A stretch of 64,000 nucleotides of DNA. Source: Paenibacillus xylanexedens. GTDB taxonomy: Bacteria; Bacillota; Bacilli; Paenibacillales; Paenibacillaceae. Below the pieces are notes generated by a model that was not told the DNA's origin, did no database searches, and saw only the letters and a list, made by a program, of their open reading frames with translations. Position numbers and translations under genes: made by a program. The stretch covers positions 124,001-188,000 of the forward strand of contig NZ_VEBF01000005.1 in NCBI RefSeq assembly GCF_007676705.1, given 5' to 3'. The first letter of the stretch is position 1, and every line of letters starts with the position of its first letter. Shown here in pieces: positions 34,731 through 43,929 of the stretch.

Positions 34731-35663
34731 CTAAAACAGCGCCAAATCCCGGTTTTTGCGACGAACGATCGCATTGGTGGTCAATACTAACAGAAAACCG
34801 ACAATGGACTGATACAGTCCGGCAGCGGATGACATTCCGAAATCCCCGAAAGTCATCAATCCACGATAAACGTATGTGTCAATGACATCGGTAGTCGTTT
34901 GAAGTGCACCCGAATTCAGCGGGACCTGATAGAACAGTCCGAAATCGGAATTGAAGATGCGTCCCACTGCAAGAAGCACCATAATGACCATCGTGGGTTT
35001 AAGCAGAGGAAGGGTAATGCTCCAGACTTGCCTCCACTTGGAAGCTCCGTCCAGCGTAGCGGATTCATAATATTCTTGGCTGATGCCTACGATTGAGGCC
35101 AGATAAACAATGCATGTATAACCGACGTTTTTCCACAGATATACGACACTTAATATAAAGGGCCATTTACCGGAATCCGCATACCACGACACGGGGTCAA
35201 TCCCCAGTAAAGGAAGCACGTAATGGTTGACGAAGCCGTTTTCCTCGTTGAGCAATGCCAGAACCAAGTAAGCGACAATGACCATCGAGATCAGATAGGG
35301 CAGCAAAATGATGCTTTGGTACAGTCGGGAGGCAAATCGCTTTTTTACCTCGTTCAACAATACGGCCACAGCTATGGAGAGCACTGTTCCAAGCACGATA
35401 AATGCGCCGTTGTAGAGTAACGTGTTTCGGGTAATCACCCAAGCATCCTGTGTTTGGAACAGATAGGCGAAATTATCGAAGCCTACCCAGTCACTTCCCC
35501 AGATTCCTTTTGCAAAATTGATATCTTTGAACGCAATCACAATGCCGAACATTGGCAAGTAATTGTTGATGAACAGATAGACGATGCCTGGCAAAATCAT
35601 GACCAATAGCAGCCCATGCTTTCTGATGTTTTGGATGCGGTTTGCATGGAAACCTCGACGCAT
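34731..35663 (-). CDS. ABC transporter permease, LplB type
   Basis: A 310-residue six-helix permease beginning with the characteristic NYLPMFGIVIAFKDINF after the first helix. The EAA loop is YYESATLDGASKWRQVWSITLPLLKP (about 198-222). It pairs with the YtcP-type permease encoded next. It starts at ATG 35663 after CAGGGGGAGAGAGAC and is the first gene of a four-gene operon: permease, permease, binding protein, ACMSD-like hydrolase. Confidence 0.88.
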   Translation of the reverse strand: MRRGFHANRIQNIRKHGLLLVMILPGIVYLFINNYLPMFGIVIAFKDINFAKGIWGSDWVGFDNFAYLFQTQDAWVITRNTLLYNGAFIVLGTVLSIAVAVLLNEVKKRFASRLYQSIILLPYLISMVIVAYLVLALLNEENGFVNHYVLPLLGIDPVSWYADSGKWPFILSVVYLWKNVGYTCIVYLASIVGISQEYYESATLDGASKWRQVWSITLPLLKPTMVIMVLLAVGRIFNSDFGLFYQVPLNSGALQTTTDVIDTYVYRGLMTFGDFGMSSAAGLYQSIVGFLLVLTTNAIVRRKNRDLALF

Positions 35664-35942
35664 GTCTCTCTCCCCCTGTTCGTAACAATGATGTTTGGTT
35701 TGTTTAACTCCTCCAATATCCCTCCTATTCTATGAATGTCAGTTTATGTGACTCAAAAATGTTCTTATATGAATAATACGATGTAAGTAAGCCTCAGTCA
35801 TTGGTGTGATTCACTAAAAAAAAATGATTTCATTTGGATTATTACACCAAAAGAAAAGCCTGTCTAAATTTTAGTGTCATGTATTATCACATTTATTGCA
35901 TTAAGCGACGTTTTATAAGCCATGTGATCAGCCTTTTCATGC
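35664..35942. other. Promoter region of the ABC operon
   Basis: A stretch of about 280 bp without a gene between the terminator of the amidohydrolase pair and the LplB-type permease. It is AT-rich around 35800-35840. I cannot assign a specific promoter or operator. Confidence 0.4.
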
Positions 35943-35980
35943 CAAAAAGCAACGCACCTGAAAAAGGATGCGCCGCTTTA
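35943..35980 (-). terminator. Intrinsic terminator of the amidohydrolase pair
   Basis: On the minus strand GCGGCGCATCC-TTTTTC-AGGTGCGTTGC is followed by TTTTTGGC. It lies about 20 bp after the gene and separates the amidohydrolase pair from the ABC operon. Confidence 0.8.
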
Positions 35981-35997
35981 TGTGTAATTAAAGATTG

Positions 35998-37218
35998 TTA
36001 CGAATAGGTGGCTGCCATTTGTCTGCTGTTTGGAAACATTCGACCACCAACAAGCACACCACCCGAAAATACAGCTTCCCGTGGAGGTGCCGCCGCCAAC
36101 GCATGCATCGCATTTATGGCATTTACCAACGAGAAAGTGCCTCGTTCACCCACTTTTGGAGTTAATGGTGCATTGGAAATAAGCTTGTACGTTTCTAGCA
36201 ACCAGAAGTCTTCTACCCAACCGGATGCTTCAGCGAGACGTGACCCACGGGAGAGCATATCGCCATTTCCGAATGGGCTCCACGAATCCAAAATGTTATC
36301 GGAACCGATATGCACGGACACGCCCGTTTCCATCAACAGTTTGATGGGGGGCATGGGCCTGTCAATGGGCACGCTCGTCATGATGGCTACGCCGGTCGCA
36401 CACAACCTTTCCGCGAGTGAGCGCACCTCTGTTTCCCCAACCTGGCCCAAACAGTAAGCATGGCTTACCGCGTTACGGCCGGACATACCGGCTTGTTCTG
36501 TCAGTTCGGCGAAGCGGTTGATCGTGTATATTCCGAGATGACTCGGGTCATGAAGATGCAAGTCGATGCCCGCAGAGAATTCTGCTGCAAGTTCAAACAT
36601 GGCTTCCAGACTGGCATCCACCCGGCGGTCCAGTCCGGCCGGATCCACACCACCAACATAGTTAGCTCCAGCACGAAGCGCTTGCCGCATGACGGAAACG
36701 GAGTCAGATCGAAGCAGGCCTTGCTGGGGAAACGCCACAATTTCCATATCGATGCGTCCTTGGTACATCTCACGCACTTCCAAGACCTCCTCAAGATGAG
36801 AGAGGCCAATTTGCGGATCCACGTCAACGTGTGTGCGGATTGCCGTTGTACCTTGGGCTAGCATTAAATCCAACATTCGTTTCGCACGTTCTCCCGCCCC
36901 GGTCGGTAGTTCTCCCAACATGCTTTTCTCAAATTCCAACTGTCCGGGCAGCGTGACAAACGGCTGCAAAGACTTCCACGGCTCACCAATAAAATGCTTG
37001 TCCAGATGGGTATGCATATCTGCCATTGGCGGTACATAGTGCAGCCCATCCGCGTCAATGACGGTTGTCGCCCTATCGGCAATATTTACAGATGTGAGAT
37101 CCGCATCAGTTCCGGCAGTCTCAATGCTGACAATAAGTCCTGTTGCTTGATCAATCGTTAGATCGAACAGGTTTTCCGACCATTTGACATTTTTTACGAG
37201 TGTTAACCCTTTCTCCAT
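35998..37218 (-). CDS. Cytosine deaminase-like amidohydrolase (metal site intact)
   Basis: A 406-residue amidohydrolase of the cytosine deaminase/AtzB-like (COG0402) type. The metal motif is MHTHLDKH (about 69-76), then RTHVDVD, DLHLHD, SHAYCLG and the metal Asp in IGSDNILDSWSPFG, which aligns with GHDDVFDPWYPLG of CodA. It should hydrolyse or deaminate a cyclic amidine, ureide or related N-heterocycle in the cytoplasm. It starts at ATG 37218 after GGGGATGGAGTT and follows a paralogous gene by 23 bp. Both genes probably depend on the divergent PucR regulator. Confidence 0.82.
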   Translation of the reverse strand: MEKGLTLVKNVKWSENLFDLTIDQATGLIVSIETAGTDADLTSVNIADRATTVIDADGLHYVPPMADMHTHLDKHFIGEPWKSLQPFVTLPGQLEFEKSMLGELPTGAGERAKRMLDLMLAQGTTAIRTHVDVDPQIGLSHLEEVLEVREMYQGRIDMEIVAFPQQGLLRSDSVSVMRQALRAGANYVGGVDPAGLDRRVDASLEAMFELAAEFSAGIDLHLHDPSHLGIYTINRFAELTEQAGMSGRNAVSHAYCLGQVGETEVRSLAERLCATGVAIMTSVPIDRPMPPIKLLMETGVSVHIGSDNILDSWSPFGNGDMLSRGSRLAEASGWVEDFWLLETYKLISNAPLTPKVGERGTFSLVNAINAMHALAAAPPREAVFSGGVLVGGRMFPNSRQMAATYS

Positions 37219-37241
37219 AACTCCATCCCCTTACTTCATAA

Positions 37242-38501
37242 TTAGATTGTTTCGATCCCATCCGACAACCACGGTAATTCCAAAAGTTTTGAGTCGGTAC
37301 AAGCTACCTGTAATCCCGATTTCCAGACCGTACGGGCCTCCGGTTTATTAAGCAGCACTTCTCTTTCCGACCGCTCTCGGAACAATACCATATCAGCCGG
37401 AGCGCCGACCTTAACACCATAATTTCCAATGCCTAACGCCTGTGCCGCGTTATGTGTCAGCATGTTGGTCAAGATGAGCGCATCCCGTTTGCTGCCCATG
37501 TACGAAGTAATCGCCAATAGCCAGGCAGCCTCAATCGGGTCTGCCTTGCCAAACGGCGTGAATGGGTTGCGCACATTATTGACGCCAATCGCCACATTCA
37601 CTCCACAATCCTGCAGCAGTTTCACAGGAGTCAGACCTCTATGATAACCTTCGGAGCCTTCCCTTCCATTCAAAAAGAGGTCAGTCATCGGCAGCGTAAT
37701 GACGCTGATTCCGGCAAGACACAGAAGCTCCCCGATAGCCGAAGCTTCGTGTTCAGGGAGGGAACCGAGCGAGGTTACATGTCCGGCGGCTACATGCCCC
37801 TGCATTCCTGCAGCAATGGTCCTTCTTGCAATTTCCACAACGGCACGGTCGTTGGAATCGACCGAGAAATCCGCGTGAAAATCCAGCGGTTTTCCGTACT
37901 TCCCTGCCAGACCAAATGCAAAATCCAAGTGCTCCCCCAGGTCTGCATCCTGATAAGTGATTCCTCCAATCACATCGGCTCCCATGCGAATGGCCTCTTC
38001 CATCAGCTCAGCAGTCCCCGGACTCTTTAACACCCCTTCTTGCGGAAAGGCAACTACCTGTAAATCCAGTTGATGTTTTAAGGATTGTTTGAGACGAAGA
38101 GCAGATTCGACAGCTCTGAGTCCAAGAACCGGATCGACCTCTGCATGGCAACGCATATGGGTTACACCATTCCTGACGGCTTCCCGAATGACAACCAGCG
38201 AGCGACGATACATGTCCTCCCTCGTGAACGAACTTTTCAGTTTGGATGTTATCTGAATCGCGTCCTGGAGAGACTCCGCCTCCCGATCCATGGAATCCAG
38301 CAAATATGCTTTTTCCAAATGAATATGCGGCTCGACGAATCCGGGCAGCAATAAGCCCCCTTTGCCCTGCACTACACGAGACGCTTCGGTTTTCCTTTCC
38401 CCGCATGGCGTGACAAAAGCAATCTTGCCTGAGGATATCCCGACATCCATTCGCCTTTCATCCCCGGAAAACACCGTATCCGTGATAAGTAGATCAATCA
38501 T
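37242..38501 (-). CDS. Cytosine deaminase-like amidohydrolase (Asn at the metal Asp position)
   Basis: A 419-residue paralogue of the downstream gene. Motifs are EPHIHLEKA (about 57-65), RCHAEVDP, DFHADFSVD, AAGHVTS and IGVNNVRNPFTPFG. In the last motif the metal-binding Asp of CodA is replaced by Asn, while the His pair and the middle His are kept. Such Asn variants may form a sub-family with another chemistry. It starts at ATG 38501 after GGAGG and is the first gene of the pair. The PucR gene is transcribed divergently, about 200 bp away. Confidence 0.8.
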   Translation of the reverse strand: MIDLLITDTVFSGDERRMDVGISSGKIAFVTPCGERKTEASRVVQGKGGLLLPGFVEPHIHLEKAYLLDSMDREAESLQDAIQITSKLKSSFTREDMYRRSLVVIREAVRNGVTHMRCHAEVDPVLGLRAVESALRLKQSLKHQLDLQVVAFPQEGVLKSPGTAELMEEAIRMGADVIGGITYQDADLGEHLDFAFGLAGKYGKPLDFHADFSVDSNDRAVVEIARRTIAAGMQGHVAAGHVTSLGSLPEHEASAIGELLCLAGISVITLPMTDLFLNGREGSEGYHRGLTPVKLLQDCGVNVAIGVNNVRNPFTPFGKADPIEAAWLLAITSYMGSKRDALILTNMLTHNAAQALGIGNYGVKVGAPADMVLFRERSEREVLLNKPEARTVWKSGLQVACTDSKLLELPWLSDGIETI

Positions 38502-38703
38502 TACATCCTCCGTTCATGTACGCTTTTATTACACACAAGAAACACTTTAAGCATAATTCACTCCTTATGAGAAATCATTGGATGAAAAGGATAAAAATAA
38601 TTAGCAATCTTGGATGATCAAACCAAAGATATTTACTCCACATGATCGTAGTGTTATATTACTTAACAATAAAATAACTTGTTCCAGAAAGGGATGGGTC
38701 GAT

Positions 38704-40362
38704 GTGCTGCTGACAGATTTGCTGAAAAACGGAATTTACGATGATGCCAGAGTGATTACGGGGCATAAGGGTCTAGTACGTGAGGTTCAAACGGTCAACA
38801 TTATGGACTGTCCGGATATCATACGGTTTCTAAGGCCAAACGAGCTCTTGCTGACCAACGGCTTTTTCATGAAGCAGCAGCCAGAGATGTTTATTCATCT
38901 AATCAGGGATATGCAGCGGCTTCATTGCTCGGGGTTGGCCATCAAAACCAAGCGCTTTGAACTGCCGATCCCTGATGAAATACTTTGGGAAGCGGACCAG
39001 AACGAATTTCCCATCATCGAAATTTCCGATGTCCGTCTATCCCTCGGCGAAATTTTGCAGCGATCGACCAGTGTGATTCTGAACAACAAGAGCGACGAAC
39101 TGCAATATGCACTCAGCATCCACAAAAAATTCTCCGAGATGATCATGCGCGGCAAAGGAATTTCCAGCATTATCGATTCCCTGTCCAAACTGTTCTCCTC
39201 CCCAGTCATCCTGTTAAACTACAAATGGCAAACTATCTCTGCTTCCAACCAGAATACAAGTGTTGCTGAACTCACTGCAGCCGCTGTAAATACACTTCAA
39301 GACTTGTCCGATATTTCTAGTCCCACTTCGTTGTGCTTCATCAACACATCAGTCCGAGAGCGTTGCTGCATGCTGGTATATCCAGTAAAAACTTACCGCC
39401 ACGAAGGCTATTTGTTATCCTTTCATTCGCCGGATCAATGGACGGGCCTTTTCGGTCTGACGCTTGAGCAGGCCTCCAACGTTATTGGAATGGAGCTGAC
39501 CAAATCACAGGCTGTCAAAGAGCGCTCCCGCAGACACAAAAACGAGTTCTTTTCCGATCTGATTGAGGGATATATCACTTCTGAGCAGGAGGCGCTGAAC
39601 CGCGGCAAGAGATGTGGGCTTATTAAGGGGCGTGCATGCGTCGTGCTGACCATGCGTAATGACGAGGTGCATCACATGCATCAAAGATTTCCTAATTACG
39701 AGGGTTCGTCGTCTCCGAAAGGAGATAATATCACGGAGCAAGAAGAGCAATACGAGCACATCAAACGTCTTTTTGGTGGGTTAGATCATTCCTTCGTCAT
39801 GTTTACCAAACATGATACCTACTGCCTTCTGCTATCTATCCCTGAGTCGGGGTGGGATGAGGCAAAAATCACCGAGCAGCTGTCAGGAATGCTTAAAGAG
39901 CTGCATCATGAGACTGGACTGAGTCTGTCTATCGGCATTGGCAAACCTGCAACAAATGTACTCGGCGTTCGTCATTCTTATACAGAAGCGGTCAATGCAT
40001 TGCAATTCGGCTACTGGCTAAAACGCAAGCAATTCGTCCAATCTTACCAAGCCAAGGACATCGGATATTTATTCCACATGCTTCCCCACAACGAACTGAA
40101 ACAATTTTACGACGCGACCTTAAACGGATTGCTGCACATTGCAGACGAACATGAAAAAAAAGAGTTGCTGCGCACCTTGAACGCTTTTTACGATACACAA
40201 TGCCAGCTTGTCGAAACATCCAAGCAACTTTTCGTTCATCGAAATACGGTGGTGTATCGACTGGAAAAGTGTGAGAAACTCCTGGGTGTGAAACTCAAAG
40301 ATCCAGCTGAAAGCTTACGAATCCGCATAGCGATAGCCATCGAACCTCTACTGCTTCAATAA
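38704..40362 (+). CDS. PucR-family transcriptional regulator
   Basis: A 552-residue regulator with an N-terminal PucR sensor domain (about 1-120: TDLLKNGIYDDARVITGHKG, then LRPNELLLTNG), a central GGDEF-like/CdaR region, and a C-terminal PucR-type HTH (VETSKQLFVHRNTVVYRLEK) near residue 515. I place the start at GTG 38704, nine bases after AAAGGGA, because it gives the standard family N-terminus; the frame is open upstream to ATG 38614, which lacks a ribosome site. PucR proteins activate purine/ureide or other catabolic genes on binding a pathway metabolite. The divergent amidohydrolase operon is the likely target. Confidence 0.85.
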   Translation: MLLTDLLKNGIYDDARVITGHKGLVREVQTVNIMDCPDIIRFLRPNELLLTNGFFMKQQPEMFIHLIRDMQRLHCSGLAIKTKRFELPIPDEILWEADQNEFPIIEISDVRLSLGEILQRSTSVILNNKSDELQYALSIHKKFSEMIMRGKGISSIIDSLSKLFSSPVILLNYKWQTISASNQNTSVAELTAAAVNTLQDLSDISSPTSLCFINTSVRERCCMLVYPVKTYRHEGYLLSFHSPDQWTGLFGLTLEQASNVIGMELTKSQAVKERSRRHKNEFFSDLIEGYITSEQEALNRGKRCGLIKGRACVVLTMRNDEVHHMHQRFPNYEGSSSPKGDNITEQEEQYEHIKRLFGGLDHSFVMFTKHDTYCLLLSIPESGWDEAKITEQLSGMLKELHHETGLSLSIGIGKPATNVLGVRHSYTEAVNALQFGYWLKRKQFVQSYQAKDIGYLFHMLPHNELKQFYDATLNGLLHIADEHEKKELLRTLNAFYDTQCQLVETSKQLFVHRNTVVYRLEKCEKLLGVKLKDPAESLRIRIAIAIEPLLLQ

Positions 40363-40624
40363 GACTAAGTGGGATATCGTCTTGTAAGGCTCCACTCCCA
40401 CATTCTGATGAATGGACAGGCTACGTAAACAAGTAGTAGGCATCATTACGAAACCAATCTGGTAAGTAAAAAACGAGCTTCCTTTTTTAAGAACGTTTAA
40501 AAGCTGATCAGACATACTGATTTGCCGTAGGATAAATAATACTAGTTAGGAGCAAGTTTCTTGTCCTTGGTGTGGGACAAGATTAAAACAAAAAAAGCCG
40601 CATTTCTGTTCTATTTCAATGACT
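40363..40624. other. Intergenic region with degraded family B element
   Basis: The last part (about 40587-40623, AAAAAAAGCCGCATTTCTG and following) resembles the hairpin region of family B repeats, and TTGTCCTTGG at 40561 resembles its edge, but the stem is broken. I see no gene here. Confidence 0.4.
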
Positions 40625-41341
40625 CTATTTTACACAATGATAAATAAACGATCCATTTTCGGAATTTGCATATTTAAACTCCCAATCGCCATATGTTTCA
40701 ATTATCGAAAAACCTATTTGTTTCAGCGACTCATCAAATTCCTCTTGATTTCGGAACCTTAGCTGCATTTTTTCATGAACTAGGACTTTGTCTGTTTTAG
40801 TATTTTTTACAGTTTCATAGAATGTATAAATATCTCCCTCAAACCCTTCATATTCTGTATAGATTTCTAGAGGATCTCCACTTTGCTTATCTTTAGCTAA
40901 GTCAGGAGTCGTGTCCTTCTCCCACTCTTTCCATACTTTTACCAAAGGGTTTCTTGTATCAAAAATAAAGTGACCGCCCATTTTTAGGGAACGAAATACG
41001 TCAGCAATTACTTGCTTCCAACTATCATCTGTAAGAAATACCTGTGCAACATTGGCTGTCATAACTACTGCATCATAGCTATTGGTTTGTAAATCCGAAC
41101 TATCACCTACAATCCATTTCACATTGCCTGAATCATCTTTAATTCTCGCCACTTCAATCGCTTCTTCATTGGGATCTATAGCTGTAATATTATAACCTTG
41201 CTGAACAAGATGAATAGTCCATCTTCCTGTTCCACAGCCTAGGTCAGCTATAAATTCGACTTTTAATCTCTTTAGTAATGCAAGAAAAAATTCATCGTCT
41301 TTTCCCCAATGGTTAATCTGGTCGTATACTAATGGAATCAT
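40625..41341 (-). CDS. Class I SAM-dependent methyltransferase
   Basis: A 238-residue methyltransferase. Motif I is FIADLGCGTGRWT (about 31-43), motif II ITAIDPNEEAIEVAR, motif III AVVMTANVAQVFL, and a later conserved region GGHFIFDTRNPLVKVWKEWE. The substrate is unknown; small molecules are typical for this group. It starts at ATG 41341 after GGAGACATTATTT. A truncated paralogue lies at 13215-13512, so this gene family has been duplicated or mobilised within the chromosome. Confidence 0.85.
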   Translation of the reverse strand: MIPLVYDQINHWGKDDEFFLALLKRLKVEFIADLGCGTGRWTIHLVQQGYNITAIDPNEEAIEVARIKDDSGNVKWIVGDSSDLQTNSYDAVVMTANVAQVFLTDDSWKQVIADVFRSLKMGGHFIFDTRNPLVKVWKEWEKDTTPDLAKDKQSGDPLEIYTEYEGFEGDIYTFYETVKNTKTDKVLVHEKMQLRFRNQEEFDESLKQIGFSIIETYGDWEFKYANSENGSFIYHCVK

Positions 41342-41373
41342 AAATAATGTCTCCCCACGTTCTTATAATAAAA

Positions 41374-41406
41374 AAACCTCAGCTGGGTTAACCGAGCTGA
41401 GGTTAA
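41374..41406 (-). terminator. Intrinsic terminator after the secreted peptide gene
   Basis: AACCTCAGCT pairs with AGCTGAGGTT around a GGGTTAACCG loop and is followed on the minus strand by TTTTTTATTA. Confidence 0.9.
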
Positions 41407-41472
41407 TAATTAACTATTTTGGTGTTTTTCTTTATTTGATTCTGTTGAATACTAGAGTCGCACCTAGCTTCT

Positions 41473-41619
41473 TCATTTAATAACTTCAACCTTTTTATCC
41501 CCTGCTGACTTCGCTACCTCTAACGTTGTGTTACCTTGGATAGCGACTATCACGCCAGTAGCCAGCATAGAAACGATTAAAGCTGCGCTGAGGGCTGTGG
41601 AAATTTTCTTCTTCACCAT
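41473..41619 (-). CDS. 48-residue secreted or membrane-anchored peptide
   Basis: A short gene read from ATG 41619, seven bases after GGAGG, to TGA. The product begins MVKKKISTALSAALIVSMLA, a good export signal with a basic start and hydrophobic core, and ends with a mature segment of about 20 residues (NTTLEVAKSAGDKKVEVIK). It has its own ribosome site and a strong terminator about 65 bp downstream, so it is probably an independent transcript. Size and layout recall Phr-type exported signalling peptides, but no Rap phosphatase gene is nearby and no family is recognised. An exported small structural peptide is an alternative. Confidence 0.62.
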   Translation of the reverse strand: MVKKKISTALSAALIVSMLATGVIVAIQGNTTLEVAKSAGDKKVEVIK

Positions 41620-41772
41620 AACCATACCTCCGATATCGTTTACTTAGACTCACTGATAAATTGAAATATTTAACTTTTTTGATGGGTAATCCACCTAGTG
41701 ATTGTATTATAACGTACTGACAATGATTGTAAAAGGTTTTTTCCTTATGCCGCTGTGTTAGCGACTTGGCAA

Positions 41773-42732
41773 TTAATTAAAATCTTGCATTAAGTCATCA
41801 ATGACTGCTTTTACAGTTCTAATCTCTTTAATTGGTGTAATTCCTGTGCCGACAGTAATATAGCCATCGTCTGTATTGCCTTCTAGCATTCCGATACGCA
41901 TTCCAATTGATCCACGCATCAATTTTGCTGTTTCTTCACGACTGGCACCTTGTTTATCCATTTCGACTAGTTTATTCGCCAATTTAGTAGGTAAAGAACG
42001 ATAGTATGCTGGTAAAGTACGGAACATTAGTAAATCTTCTGCTGTAGCATCTACAATCATTTGTTTTACTTTTTCTGCTGCTGGATTTTCTTTTGTTGGA
42101 ATAAAGACACTGCCAGCAAACACACCTTCAGCGCCTAAAGCAAATGCGGCACGAACTCCTCTAACGTCTCCAATACCACCAGCTGCCATTACAGGAATAT
42201 TTATAGCATCTACAATCATTGGAACAATCGAAAATGTTCCAATAACTCGTTCTGGAACCGTACCACCTTCATCAAATCCAGTCGCTACATAAACATCTAT
42301 TCCAAATTTTTCTGCAGCTTTTGCATTTTCAATAGTAGGCGTAAGGGGTCTATAAACAATTTTAATATTGTTTTCTTTTAATGGTTTAAAGATTCTTTCA
42401 TCCAGTGTATCATTCACCAGAACAACAGGAACTTTCTCGTCAATAACTGTTTCTATAAGTGGCCATGTGTAAGCTAAATCACGATTCACGATCACTGGAA
42501 TTCCAAATGGCTTATTCGTTAAAGATTTTGTTTTTTGTATTTCAGTTCTCATTCTATCCGCACTTATTTCGGGTGAGCGAGTTATATCAACCTGACCGGC
42601 ATTTGGACCTAGAAATCCTAATCCACCCGCATTGCTTATTGCTGCAACAAATTTGGCATTAGTAACCCAAGACATTGGTCCTTGTATAATTGGCTTTTTA
42701 ATATCTAATATTTCACATACTCTGTTAATCAT
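41773..42732 (-). CDS. Nitronate monooxygenase (2-nitropropane dioxygenase family)
   Basis: A 319-residue FMN-dependent TIM-barrel enzyme. N-terminal PIIQGPMSWVTNAKFVAAISNAGGLGFLG, the glycine-rich AAGGIGDVRGVRAAFALGAEGV and the phosphate-binding region match nitronate monooxygenase and FabK-like proteins. It would oxidise alkyl nitronates or act as an enoyl reductase. It starts at ATG 42732 after AGGAGAACAGATAAA and lies 39 bp after the NtaA-like gene. It is the last gene of a three-gene flavoenzyme operon. Confidence 0.85.
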   Translation of the reverse strand: MINRVCEILDIKKPIIQGPMSWVTNAKFVAAISNAGGLGFLGPNAGQVDITRSPEISADRMRTEIQKTKSLTNKPFGIPVIVNRDLAYTWPLIETVIDEKVPVVLVNDTLDERIFKPLKENNIKIVYRPLTPTIENAKAAEKFGIDVYVATGFDEGGTVPERVIGTFSIVPMIVDAINIPVMAAGGIGDVRGVRAAFALGAEGVFAGSVFIPTKENPAAEKVKQMIVDATAEDLLMFRTLPAYYRSLPTKLANKLVEMDKQGASREETAKLMRGSIGMRIGMLEGNTDDGYITVGTGITPIKEIRTVKAVIDDLMQDFN

Positions 42733-42771
42733 TTTATCTGTTCTCCTCTTGTTAAACGAATTTCTATATTG

Positions 42772-43899
42772 TTACTTCGTGTATTTATTTTCTGGGTAAG
42801 GTAGACCTAAATTTCCCCGAAGTGTGTCGTCCTCATATTCCTTACGGAATATGCCTCTATCTTGCAAGATAGGAACAACCAATTGGATAAAGTCCTTAAA
42901 TCCTGCAGGATGATCTTGTCTAATCAGCAAGATATCCATGACGCCTTCTCGATACCAATGTTCGATTTGTTCGGCAACCTGCTCTGCCGATCCTATCAAC
43001 CTAGGTTTCGGCATTCGATAACCTTTAGGCATCCATGATTCAATTTCCCTTAGCTTTTCCATAGCTTCTTTTTCCGTTCTACCAACGATTGGGTTGTGAG
43101 AAGGCATCATCAACAGGTCATACGGTGAACGCCCTTGATTTTGAACTTTACGTTTAAGTTCATCAGTGAATGCCTTGAGATATTCCAAATCATGTCCAGG
43201 TGCCATGATGACTTCGGCATGCTGTGCAGCAATATCCATGAACTCCGGTGAAGTGCCCGCTTGAAAGACCACTGGTCTTCCTTGCCTTGATCGACTGATA
43301 TTTAAGGGTCCCTCCACGGAAAAGTAATTCCCGGTATAATCTAGCGGATGCATTTTACGCGGGTCATAAAATACCCCACGTTCCTTATCACGTATAAAGG
43401 CATCATCTTCATACGAGTCCCAAAGTCCTTCAACAATCTCCAAGAACTCTTTTTTCATGGGATAAAGATCTGCTTTCTTCAGATGGGACCGACTGTAATT
43501 GGCTAATCCTCCAGGATTGGAGGTTATTGCATTCCACCCTGCTCTGCCCTTGCTAATCTTATCGAGGGAAGCAATTTGCCTAGCAACGGTAAAGGGATCA
43601 GCATATGAAGTCGCTATCGTTGCGGTTAAACCAATGGAATGAGTTACCATACTCAATGCAGATAAAATGGATACACCCTCAAACATGCTTAGATAGTGCG
43701 GGATCATGCCAGGTCCGATATGACTTACGTCTGCCAAAAAGATGAGATCGAACTTTCCCTGTTCAAGTTGTATGGCTTTCTGTACGTAATACTCAATATT
43801 TTCACTGGCATCTGCTGGAATATGAGGGTGTCTCCACCCCGTGTAATTCCACCCCACACCATCAATAATTCCTCCTAGTTTAAGCTTTCTTTCTTCCAT
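42772..43899 (-). CDS. NtaA/SnaA/DszA-type FMN-dependent monooxygenase
   Basis: A 375-residue flavin-dependent monooxygenase of the luciferase-like superfamily. The segment ATIATSYADPFTVARQIASLDKISKGRAGWNAITS is characteristic of the nitrilotriacetate/pristinamycin/dibenzothiophene sulfone monooxygenase group, as is RPVVFQAGTSPEF. Family members are often 430-450 residues, so this one is short, apparently in the central region, without a frameshift that I can see. It needs FMNH2 from a separate reductase. It starts at ATG 43899 after AAAGGGAG. The substrate is unknown; organosulfur or amine compounds are typical. Confidence 0.83.
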   Translation of the reverse strand: MEERKLKLGGIIDGVGWNYTGWRHPHIPADASENIEYYVQKAIQLEQGKFDLIFLADVSHIGPGMIPHYLSMFEGVSILSALSMVTHSIGLTATIATSYADPFTVARQIASLDKISKGRAGWNAITSNPGGLANYSRSHLKKADLYPMKKEFLEIVEGLWDSYEDDAFIRDKERGVFYDPRKMHPLDYTGNYFSVEGPLNISRSRQGRPVVFQAGTSPEFMDIAAQHAEVIMAPGHDLEYLKAFTDELKRKVQNQGRSPYDLLMMPSHNPIVGRTEKEAMEKLREIESWMPKGYRMPKPRLIGSAEQVAEQIEHWYREGVMDILLIRQDHPAGFKDFIQLVVPILQDRGIFRKEYEDDTLRGNLGLPYPENKYTK

Positions 43900-43929
43900 A
43901 ATTGAATGATCTCCCTTTCACGAGTTCAG

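Noticed and set aside
31405..38406. Numerous open frames opposite or within the ABC and amidohydrolase genes
   Set aside because: High-GC third-position effects produce open antisense frames here; none has family features.
41473..41619. Assignment of the small secreted peptide as a Phr pheromone
   Set aside because: No Rap-type TPR gene is adjacent and the C-terminus does not match a known Phr pentapeptide pattern that I can verify.
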